Origin: Siphonobacter sp048595215
GTDB taxonomy: Bacteria; Bacteroidota; Bacteroidia; Cytophagales; Spirosomataceae
Reading direction: 5' to 3'
NCBI RefSeq assembly: GCF_048595215.1
Contig: NZ_JBMDWJ010000115.1
Span: forward strand, 1 to 19,680
Length of the DNA: 19,680 bases
This document shows positions 14,571-19,680 of the stretch, piece after piece. The translations under genes and the position numbers were made by a program. The notes beneath the pieces were generated by a model. The model had not been told where the DNA came from, made no database searches, and saw only the letters and a program-made list of their open reading frames with translations. Every line of letters starts with the position of its first letter. Within the stretch, counting starts at the first letter, position 1.

Positions 14571-15422
14571 ATGAACGCTGCCAACGTATGGTTCGTCACA
14601 GGAGCCTCACAAGGACTGGGATTACTACTCACCCAAAAATTAGTACAGGAAGGCTATCGCGTAGCGGCCACCTCTAGAAAGTTAGAGACGCTAATCAATG
14701 AAATAGGTCCGGCTTCGGATCAGTTTTTACCCTTACAGGTTTCGTTAACAGAACCAGCCAGCGTACAGGAAGCCGTTGCTCAAACCATAGCCACCTTCGG
14801 ACGCATCGACGTGGTCGTGAACAATGCTGGATACGGACAATTTGGTACGCTCGAAGAACTGAGCGACGAAGAAGCTCGTAAGAATTTTGACATTAACGTC
14901 TTCGGTTCACTTAATGTCATTCGCGAAGTGATGCCTCATCTTCGGAATCAGCAATCGGGACACATTTTCAATATCGCTTCGATTGGTGGATATACGGCCA
15001 ATTTTGCGGGTTGGGGTATCTACTGTGCTACGAAGTTTGCCGTAGCCGGTTTTACGGAATCGCTGGCGGCGGAGGCGAAATCATTCGGTATTCATGCCAC
15101 GGTAGTGTATCCAGGGTATTTCCGTACCAATTTCCTGACCCAGGAATCCATGGCTACGCCGGCTCGCCGTATCGAAGCGTATGCCGAAGCTCAGGCCTCT
15201 TTGTCGGCTCACCGGGAGGACATTAACGGTAACCAGCCCGGCGATCCGGCAAAAGCCGTAGCAGCCTTGATTACCGTAGCTACTACGCCAAATCCACCCC
15301 TGCATTTGTTTTTGGGAAGTGACGCTTACGGAATGATGCAGGAAAAAATGGCCGCCGTACAAACAGATGTAGAAGCCTGGAAAGACCTCACCCTTTCTAC
15401 GGATTTTAGTACGGAAGCCTAA
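14571..15422 (+). CDS. Short-chain dehydrogenase/reductase (classical SDR)
   Basis: The protein is 283 residues from the ATG at 14571. An in-frame start 27 nt upstream is rejected because it lies upstream of the expected RNA start. The NAD(P)-binding motif TGASQGLG is at 10-17, NNAGYG at 84-89, Asn109, Ser137, and the catalytic Tyr151-x3-Lys155 in YCATK. Arg36 after the second strand (ATSRK) suggests NADP(H). Proteins with this pattern (NNAGYGQFGTLEELSDEE and the YPGYFRTNF segment) are common in Bacteroidota as oxidoreductases of unknown substrate. It is followed after 19 nt by an Atu4866-domain gene, a partnership that suggests one transcript. The substrate is not predictable from the sequence. 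Confidence 0.9.
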   Translation: MNAANVWFVTGASQGLGLLLTQKLVQEGYRVAATSRKLETLINEIGPASDQFLPLQVSLTEPASVQEAVAQTIATFGRIDVVVNNAGYGQFGTLEELSDEEARKNFDINVFGSLNVIREVMPHLRNQQSGHIFNIASIGGYTANFAGWGIYCATKFAVAGFTESLAAEAKSFGIHATVVYPGYFRTNFLTQESMATPARRIEAYAEAQASLSAHREDINGNQPGDPAKAVAALITVATTPNPPLHLFLGSDAYGMMQEKMAAVQTDVEAWKDLTLSTDFSTEA

Positions 15423-15441
15423 CGAGTTCCCAACCAAAGCC

Positions 15442-15687
15442 ATGAAAACAAACAATTCTTACGTGGGCATGTGGGTAACGAAAGACGGATACATCCGGCA
15501 TGAACTATTGCCCAATGGCCGCTACGATGAAGCCCGGGGTACTCGCAAGAGTGCGTATCAGGGCCGGTATACCCTCACGGGGGATCACATTGATTACGTG
15601 GACGATACGGGTTTTACGGCCGACGGTGATTTCCGGGACGGAATTCTGTATCATGCCGGAATGGTTCTGTACCGGGAAGAAAAGTAA
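15442..15687 (+). CDS. Atu4866-domain protein
   Basis: This small 81-residue soluble protein is nearly all one domain. The segments YVGMWVTKDGYIRHELLPNG, RYTLTGDHIDYVDDTG and a final GMVLYREE match what I remember of the Agrobacterium Atu4866 family, a lipocalin-like beta fold with no established biochemical role. It begins 19 nt after the SDR gene, so the two are likely co-transcribed and may work on the same small molecule. The palindromic terminator follows 19 nt after the stop codon. Confidence 0.85.
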   Translation: MKTNNSYVGMWVTKDGYIRHELLPNGRYDEARGTRKSAYQGRYTLTGDHIDYVDDTGFTADGDFRDGILYHAGMVLYREEK

Positions 15688-15706
15688 ACGAACTTCATCT
15701 TCATAC

Positions 15707-15742
15707 AAACGCCCAGCGTCCTGATCAGGACGCTGGGCGTTT
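15707..15742. terminator. Bidirectional terminator, 36-nt perfect palindrome
   Basis: The arms are 18 exact complementary bases with AAACGCCCAGCG outside and CTGATCAG at the centre, followed by a T7 tract on the plus strand. It ends the SDR-Atu4866 transcript and lies 2 nt from the stop codon of the convergent flavoprotein gene, which it can also terminate. Confidence 0.92.
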
Positions 15743-15744
15743 TT

Positions 15745-16371
15745 TTATGACATTAAATGTTCGGGCAAAGGAATGACCTGACTACTTTCGTCGGCTACCG
15801 GAGCGAGCCGCTGTTGTTGGATCGGAATAACACCCGACCAGATGGGCAGGTCCTTATCTTCCGGTTCGTCGATGGGCATGCCCGTCCGGATTTTCGCCGA
15901 AGCCTGATCGATTTTAAAAGCCAGAACCGTTGTTTTGCGTAATTCACTGTTAGTCATTGGCCGCAGGTACTCCCAGCTATTGGGTACTATTTTATCGGTT
16001 AGCCATTCGAGAGCTGCTTTTTTAAGGTCGATCTCTTCTATCTTTTCGGCTTCGGCAAAGAGGATTACGGAACGGTAATTCACCGTATGCGAAAAGGCGG
16101 ACTTGGCAATCACTAATCCATCCATTAAGATTACGGAAACGCAAACGGGTAGGCCTTTTTCAATCGTACGAATAAAGTGACTGCCTACTGAACCATGGAT
16201 GTAAATCTTGTCTTCGTAGCGGACAAAAGCCGTAGGAATGGAGTAGGGCTGGTTATCTACGCAATAGCTGATGGTGCAGTACAAGGCCTCATCAAGGATA
16301 GGGTAAATAGTTTCGGCATCAAAATGAGCCTTTTTAGCATCCCGACTGGGAATAAGTTTCGGAGTATTCAT
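15745..16371 (-). CDS. Pyridoxamine 5'-phosphate oxidase-like FMN-binding protein
   Basis: The 208-residue protein has the split-barrel flavin-binding pattern of the Pyridox_ox_2 group: an N-terminal LDEALYCTISYCVDNQPYSI, then PTAFVRYEDKIYIHGSVGSH at 46-65, and SAFSHTVNYRSVILFAEAEK at 91-110. Members bind FMN, F420 or haem and are seldom true PNPOx enzymes; no specific substrate can be given. It is divergent from a MocR-type regulator across 82 nt, which strongly suggests that the regulator controls it and links it to PLP or vitamin B6 metabolism. The start at 16371 (MNTPKL) fits the family. Confidence 0.87.
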   Translation of the reverse strand: MNTPKLIPSRDAKKAHFDAETIYPILDEALYCTISYCVDNQPYSIPTAFVRYEDKIYIHGSVGSHFIRTIEKGLPVCVSVILMDGLVIAKSAFSHTVNYRSVILFAEAEKIEEIDLKKAALEWLTDKIVPNSWEYLRPMTNSELRKTTVLAFKIDQASAKIRTGMPIDEPEDKDLPIWSGVIPIQQQRLAPVADESSQVIPLPEHLMS

Positions 16372-16380
16372 TCGGCTGTT

Positions 16381-16435
16381 TTTTTGACAAAAGTGTAGCT
16401 TTGCTGGATTATGCTACGCATCCATTTTTGACAAA
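16381..16435. promoter_or_regulatory. Direct repeat, candidate MocR operator
   Basis: TTTTTGACAAA occurs at 16381-16391 and again at 16425-16435, 44 bp apart (about four helical turns), and in each copy a GTGTAG or GAGTAG follows within two bases. Both copies are in the 82-nt gap between the divergent flavoprotein and MocR genes. GabR and PdxR-type regulators bind direct repeats in such gaps. Between the copies lies GTAGC-N13-GCTAC (16395-16417). Confidence 0.55.
16396..16403 (+). promoter_or_regulatory. -7 promoter box of the MocR gene
   Basis: TAGCTTTG is an exact match to TAnnTTTG and lies between the two copies of the direct repeat, 50 nt before the ATG at 16454. No -33 element was recognised. 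Confidence 0.5.
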
Positions 16436-16453
16436 CCGAGTAGTCCAATTTTT

Positions 16454-17914
16454 ATGCAGCCTTTAGCTACTCTCCTTCAGATTCATCGGCACGATCACCA
16501 GCCCCTTTACCTCCAGCTTGCCGCTCAACTGACGGATCTGATCCGGAAGGGCATCCTGCGGCCGGAGTATCGCCTACCCAGTACGCGAGCGTTAGCGTCG
16601 GGATTGGCCATTCACCGAAAAACAGTGATACAGGCGTATGATGAACTCATCGCCCAAGGTTGGTTACAAACGCAGGTAGGAAGTGGTACCTTCGTGAGCC
16701 GACATTTACCGGAATTGTCTCCCCGGCCACTAGTAAATTCCGACGTTTTCGATCCTGCCAAGCAGGCGGGATTTTCTTTTCAGTCAACGCCGCATCTGGA
16801 TCGGCCTCCGCTAAAGGCACAAGCCCGCTATCACTTGGATGATGGGTTTCCCGATGCCCGACTGGCTCCCGTGCTGGAATTGTCTCGGGCGTATCGATCG
16901 CAGGTACTGGCTTCCAATCCGTACGTACGACTCGGGTATAATGATCCGAGTGGATCCCGCTGGCTACGGGAGGAGTTGGCCGCGTATCTACATGCCACCC
17001 GTGGTCTGCGGGCGGAGCCCGAAAATATACTGATTGTGCGGGGTACCGTGATGGGCGTTTATCTGGCTAGCACCGCGTTGCTTCAGCCTGGAGACGCAGT
17101 GGCCATCGAAGAATATAGCTGGTCGGGGGCTCGCATGAATTTCCTGCAGGCGGGAGCCCAGCTTATTCCCGTACCCGTAGATGCGTACGGAATTGACGTA
17201 GATGCTTTAGAACGGATATGTCAGCAACGACCCCTACGAATGTTATACGTAACCTCGCATCATCAGTATCCCACTACCGTACCCTTACGAGCGGACCGTC
17301 GCATGCGGTTACTGGCTTTAGCTCAGGCCTACAAGTTCATTGTTTTTGAGGACGATTACGACTACGATTTTCATTACGAAAGCAAGCCACTTTTTCCGCT
17401 CGCCAGTGCTGATTCGGGGGGTATGGTACTCTATAGTGGCTCATTCACTAAAACCATTTCGCCAGCCTTTCGGGTCGGGTATCTGGTGGGACCGGAAAAT
17501 GTGATTCAGCACCTGTCTAAACTCCGCCGTGTCATTGATCGCCAAGGAGATACCGTTCTTGAAAACGCCATGGCTGAGTTGTTACATACGGGCGTTATTC
17601 AACGACACATCCGCAAATCCCTACGCATTTATCGCCAAAGGCGAGATCTGTTTTGTGAGGCTTTGCAAACGGAATTGGGCAGCGTAGTCGACTTTCGAAA
17701 ACCGGAAGGAGGAATGTCCGTCTGGACCACGTTTGATTCGAGCATTAATCTCGTACGCTTGGCAGAAAAAGCTCTCCAAAAAGAGCTGTATTTATCCAAT
17801 GGAACGGCTCATGAGTCCGTTTTCCGAAAAGAAAACGTGGCTCGTCTGGGTTTTGCTTCCTCTACGGAAGAAGAACTAATACAGTGTATTCGAATTCTTA
17901 AATCTGTAATTTAA
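16454..17914 (+). CDS. MocR/PdxR-family regulator (GntR HTH fused to aminotransferase fold)
   Basis: At 486 residues this is a full-length MocR protein. The N-terminal winged helix (about 10-83) contains QPLYLQLAAQLTDLI, LRPEYRLPSTRALA and VGSGTFV. After a linker (84-130) comes a fold-type I aminotransferase domain with GYNDPSGS at 161-168, the pyridine-contacting EDDYDYDF at 299-306, the PLP-binding Lys333 in SGSFTKTISP and Arg340. All PLP-binding residues are intact, so the domain probably senses PLP or a PLP-amino acid adduct rather than catalysing transamination. Members control pyridoxal synthesis (PdxR), GABA use (GabR) or taurine use (TauR). Divergent pairing with a PNPOx-like gene favours a vitamin B6-related role; no pdxS/pdxT is visible. 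Confidence 0.93.
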   Translation: MQPLATLLQIHRHDHQPLYLQLAAQLTDLIRKGILRPEYRLPSTRALASGLAIHRKTVIQAYDELIAQGWLQTQVGSGTFVSRHLPELSPRPLVNSDVFDPAKQAGFSFQSTPHLDRPPLKAQARYHLDDGFPDARLAPVLELSRAYRSQVLASNPYVRLGYNDPSGSRWLREELAAYLHATRGLRAEPENILIVRGTVMGVYLASTALLQPGDAVAIEEYSWSGARMNFLQAGAQLIPVPVDAYGIDVDALERICQQRPLRMLYVTSHHQYPTTVPLRADRRMRLLALAQAYKFIVFEDDYDYDFHYESKPLFPLASADSGGMVLYSGSFTKTISPAFRVGYLVGPENVIQHLSKLRRVIDRQGDTVLENAMAELLHTGVIQRHIRKSLRIYRQRRDLFCEALQTELGSVVDFRKPEGGMSVWTTFDSSINLVRLAEKALQKELYLSNGTAHESVFRKENVARLGFASSTEEELIQCIRILKSVI

Positions 17915-17934
17915 AAAGGTATAAATGTAGATAG

Positions 17935-18138
17935 CTAAGGTTTTAACCAACCGCTAAGGATCATCAAGTAAATAACAAAACCAGCCACAAACGTAGCTAC
18001 TGCCATCAGACGAATTCTATTCAATTTACGTTCGCACATTTCCTGGCGAACGACAGCTGGTATATGTAATACGGCGGTATCAGGATTTAAAGGGTCGGTC
18101 GCCTGGACCTGAGACTTTGTCCATAAGATTCGTTTCAT
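17935..18138 (-). CDS. Small membrane protein with one C-terminal helix
   Basis: The 67-residue product is polar for about 42 residues (MKRILWTKSQVQATDPLNPD, then a charged CERKLNRIR segment) and ends in one hydrophobic helix (LMAVATFVAGFVIYLMILSG), so a tail-anchored topology is likely. The start ATG at 18138 has GAGG 8 nt upstream, inside the preceding gene, which it overlaps by 59 nt in another frame. I do not recognise the family. It converges on the MocR gene with a 20-nt gap and no clear terminator. Confidence 0.6.
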   Translation of the reverse strand: MKRILWTKSQVQATDPLNPDTAVLHIPAVVRQEMCERKLNRIRLMAVATFVAGFVIYLMILSGWLKP

Positions 18139-18322
18139 CTTCTTTTCCTCTTGCTTTCGGACTGATAAAGTGATGGGACACTAACCAATGTTCATCTTCT
18201 TGGTGAAAAGAATTTTGTTCATCGCTAGGTACGTAGGCACGCCGTAACTCCCAGCAAATCCATAAAAACCAACACACGGTGTAACTACTGATTATTGCTG
18301 CCCAAATCATAGATGTATTCAT
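18080..18322 (-). CDS. Small membrane protein with one N-terminal helix
   Basis: The 80-residue product begins with a hydrophobic helix rich in Trp and Cys (IWAAIISSYTVCWFLWICWE) and continues with a polar, acidic and His-containing tail. No family was recognised. The last 19 codons overlap the next gene (17935-18138) in a +1 shifted frame; the overlap may be a genuine coupling device, or the real product may be shorter or joined to its neighbour by a frameshift. The ATG at 18322 has no strong Shine-Dalgarno sequence or promoter that I can identify. Confidence 0.55.
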   Translation of the reverse strand: MNTSMIWAAIISSYTVCWFLWICWELRRAYVPSDEQNSFHQEDEHWLVSHHFISPKARGKEDETNLMDKVSGPGDRPFKS

Positions 18323-18790
18323 TTGGGATAACGAGTAAAAAAGTCGTATTCGCTTGGTTGAGGAAGTGTCAACGAAGCAGATTGGGGAAATGCTTGCCCG
18401 ACCTTAGGTATGCCCTTACCAGTGCTAGAAATGCGTTTGAAAAATAGGAAGTCCTGGTAAATGATAGTCTAGCCCAAAAAAAGCTCATTTCGTATAAATC
18501 GTATAGTAATACCGTTCAAAAGGAAAACTGTTTTAACGAACTGTTGCAGAAGACATTAAAGGTAATTTCTTGTAAGTAAGAACGTTTGCAACCGCCAGGC
18601 AGACGTATACAAACCCAGTGTCCGCCAACGCTGGGTTTTGTATGGATACATGAAGGAAGAGTAAGTAGCTTCTGTAAAGGCATTAGGCCTATTGAAAAGG
18701 AAGCAGGCGTCTTTTTCAGGCATTTTTACTAGGAATGATACCGTCTTTTTTGTCTATTTGCCGAAAAAAGTAGAAACCAATTTTATTACC
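18323..18790. other. 468-nt intergenic region with one orphan hairpin
   Basis: No convincing ORF lies here. A frame from 18692 reads into the 18791 gene but its N-terminal part looks non-coding. The only structured feature is the stem-loop at 18606-18644. The rest is AT-rich and without repeats that I can see. Confidence 0.6.
18606..18644. terminator. Orphan terminator-like stem-loop
   Basis: Positions 18611-18621 pair with 18628-18638 (AAACCCAGTGT with ACGCTGGGTTT, one wobble) around loop CCGCCA. After a single bulged T the pairing continues for about five more pairs (TATAC with GTATG). The 3' side reads GGGTTTTG on the plus strand. No annotated gene ends here, so it could terminate an unseen plus-strand small RNA, or be an mRNA leader structure of the 18791 gene. 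Confidence 0.45.
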
Positions 18791-18997
18791 ATGGCTACTA
18801 ACTCATACAATGATCAGAGTGATTTAACTCCTGTATACGTTGTGATCGGCTTTTTGATCGTATTGTCACTGATCATGTTACCCTTTTTCGATTACACGAA
18901 TGCTCCCCTCACGCCTGCAACCACTACGGGTGACGTGAGTCTGGATGCCGCTTCTCCGAAAGTAAGCTTACCGAAAGAAGCTGCTGCCAATCATTAA
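18791..18997 (+). CDS. Small single-helix membrane protein
   Basis: The product is 68 residues: a short polar N-terminus (MATNSYNDQSDLTP), one transmembrane helix (VYVVIGFLIVLSLIMLPFF, about 15-33), and a Thr/Ala/Pro-rich tail. The start at 18791 is preferred over an in-frame ATG at 18692, since the extra 33 residues are basic and unlike a membrane protein leader. The stop codon touches a perfect palindromic terminator, which supports this being an expressed gene. I do not recognise the family. Confidence 0.65.
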   Translation: MATNSYNDQSDLTPVYVVIGFLIVLSLIMLPFFDYTNAPLTPATTTGDVSLDAASPKVSLPKEAAANH

Positions 18998-19032
18998 TAA
19001 AAAAACCTCTCAAATTTGAGAGGTTTTTTTAT
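18997..19032. terminator. Terminator, 36-nt perfect palindrome
   Basis: Eighteen-base arms with no loop: ATAAAAAAACCTCTCAAA and its complement, giving A7 and T7 tracts at the two ends. It begins at the last base of the 18791 gene's stop codon and can act on either strand. Confidence 0.9.
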
Positions 19033-19210
19033 GCTCCTTCTCTTTCCTTCCCCCGACGCCCCATCGCTTTTCGTATAGTGCCCTAGTGAACGTTTTCAAA
19101 GCTTTTTGGTAGCTAATTCTTTGTCGTTCATTGCTTTCCTGCAAGCTACTTTCACGGCGTACGACACATTTTATACCGTGCGGCGGATACAACTTTAGCC
19201 TTTTCTGATT

Positions 19211-19218
19211 TATTTTTG
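19211..19218 (+). promoter_or_regulatory. Possible -7 promoter box for the 19269 gene
   Basis: TATTTTTG matches TAnnTTTG and lies 50 nt ahead of the ATG at 19269. It is in AT-rich DNA, so a chance match is possible. Apart from this, 19033-19268 holds nothing recognisable. Confidence 0.35.
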
Positions 19219-19268
19219 TAGGCGTATCCATGATTAGTAACTCGTAAAGCTACCTAACTATACATCTT

Positions 19269-19472
19269 ATGTTAACGTTCATTTCCGATAGTTGCAACTA
19301 TTTTATATTGATCTGTGCGGTTTTGGGTATCCACTTCTACTTAAAAGTACACGGTCGAAATAAAGTTAAAAATGTCCGGCTGAAGGGTTTTTATGATCTG
19401 GGGCTAACCCTCGTTTGTGTCCTGGGAATAGCATTCTGGCTGGTTTGGTTCTGGACTTCCAAATTCATTTAG
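19269..19472 (+). CDS. Small membrane protein with two helices
   Basis: The 67-residue product has two predicted transmembrane segments, about 11-25 (YFILICAVLGIHFYL) and 43-63 (DLGLTLVCVLGIAFWLVWFW), separated by a basic loop (KVHGRNKVKNVRLKG). The positive-inside rule places that loop in the cytoplasm and both ends outside. A good plus-strand terminator follows 21 nt later, supporting expression. The family is not recognised. Confidence 0.65.
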   Translation: MLTFISDSCNYFILICAVLGIHFYLKVHGRNKVKNVRLKGFYDLGLTLVCVLGIAFWLVWFWTSKFI

Positions 19473-19493
19473 TTACTACTGACTTGGTGTTTG

Positions 19494-19536
19494 ATACCCT
19501 TTGCTTCGAACGACGAATCAAGGGGTATTTTTGTTT
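19494..19536 (+). terminator. Rho-independent terminator after the two-helix membrane protein
   Basis: The arms 19494-19508 and 19514-19528 (ATACCCTTTGCTTCG with CGAATCAAGGGGTAT) pair over 15 positions with one mismatch and one wobble around a 5-nt loop. The downstream sequence is ATTTTTGTTTTTTA, a good plus-strand U-tract. The remaining bases to 19680 are AT-rich with no gene visible. Confidence 0.85.
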
Positions 19537-19680
19537 TTTAGCCCAACGAATCGTGCCATTATCCGTGTAATTGTATTAAAAATATATAAGTAATTATTCC
19601 TGAATATTGGTAGTGATTTAATTGTTAATTTCATTCAAAAAAGAGACTGTTATACTTTATAAAAAAGAAAATACAGGTCT

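Noticed and set aside
16861..17300. High frequency of GTAC/CGTAC words as a possible genome-wide signal motif
   Set aside because: The words fall inside coding frames and follow from preferred codons (GTA Val, TAC Tyr, CGT Arg, ACG Thr); no spacing or strand pattern was seen.
17935..17965. Terminator between MocR and the small membrane gene
   Set aside because: Only short GGTT/AACC pairing and a repeated CCTTAGC were found; no stable stem with a T-tract.
19010..19231. Minus-strand frame of 73 codons
   Set aside because: It ends within the palindromic terminator, is strongly basic and has no promoter or ribosome site.
1..19680. CRISPR array, tRNA, rRNA, integrase, transposase or defence system
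   Set aside because: None of the expected repeats, cloverleaf sequences or protein motifs were found on either strand.

Overview
The window looks like a chromosomal segment from a member of the Bacteroidota, most likely order Cytophagales; the genus cannot be fixed from sequence alone. The basis is: several upstream regions carry the Bacteroidota -7 promoter motif TAnnTTTG with short A-rich leaders, Shine-Dalgarno sequences are often weak, there is a Tat-type lipoprotein of the Gfo/Idh/MocA family, and the protein families present (Atu4866, a sorbosone-dehydrogenase-like lipoprotein, MocR, an AraC-controlled hydroxyproline cluster) are typical of that group. No rRNA, tRNA, CRISPR array, phage gene or transposase gene was seen. 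Most of the window is ordinary metabolic gene content, with regulatory and repeat structure between genes.

Layout. (1) 1-670, minus: N-terminal 223 residues of a secreted protein running off the window. (2) 869-2723, minus: a TetR-family regulator followed by a fabF-type ketoacyl-ACP synthase, with an 18-bp palindrome just downstream of a -7 box. (3) 2861-4342, minus: an APC-family amino acid permease with its own terminator. (4) 4482-5153, plus: a candidate 33-residue ORF and a MESH1/SpoT-like HD hydrolase. (5) 5288-5411: a REP-like double hairpin and a 46-nt perfect palindrome that ends the convergent transcripts. (6) 5419-8115, minus: a PQQ-type sugar dehydrogenase lipoprotein and a Tat-exported Gfo/Idh/MocA oxidoreductase, separated by a MITE-like inverted-repeat element.

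(7) 8366-14379: the functional centre of the window. Four minus-strand genes encode a Pyr4H2C deaminase (DapA family), a 4-hydroxyproline epimerase, an FAD-dependent D-hydroxyproline oxidase and a 2-oxoglutarate semialdehyde dehydrogenase. Together they would convert trans-4-hydroxy-L-proline to 2-oxoglutarate. A divergent AraC-type regulator sits at the head of the operon, with direct repeats in the shared intergenic region, and a strong hairpin terminates the operon.

(8) 14536-15742, plus: an SDR oxidoreductase and an Atu4866-domain protein, apparently one transcript, with an inverted repeat over the -7 box and a perfect palindromic terminator. (9) 15745-17914: a pyridoxamine-phosphate-oxidase-like flavoprotein divergent from a MocR/PdxR-type regulator, with an 11-bp direct repeat at 44-bp spacing between them. 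(10) 17935-19680: four small predicted membrane proteins of unknown function, two of them overlapping by 59 nt, plus an orphan hairpin and two terminators.

No clearly unprecedented multi-gene system was found. The observations most worth following are the inverted-repeat element at 6702-6972, the TetR operator, the MocR direct repeat, the hydroxyproline operon and its control region, and the overlapping small membrane genes.
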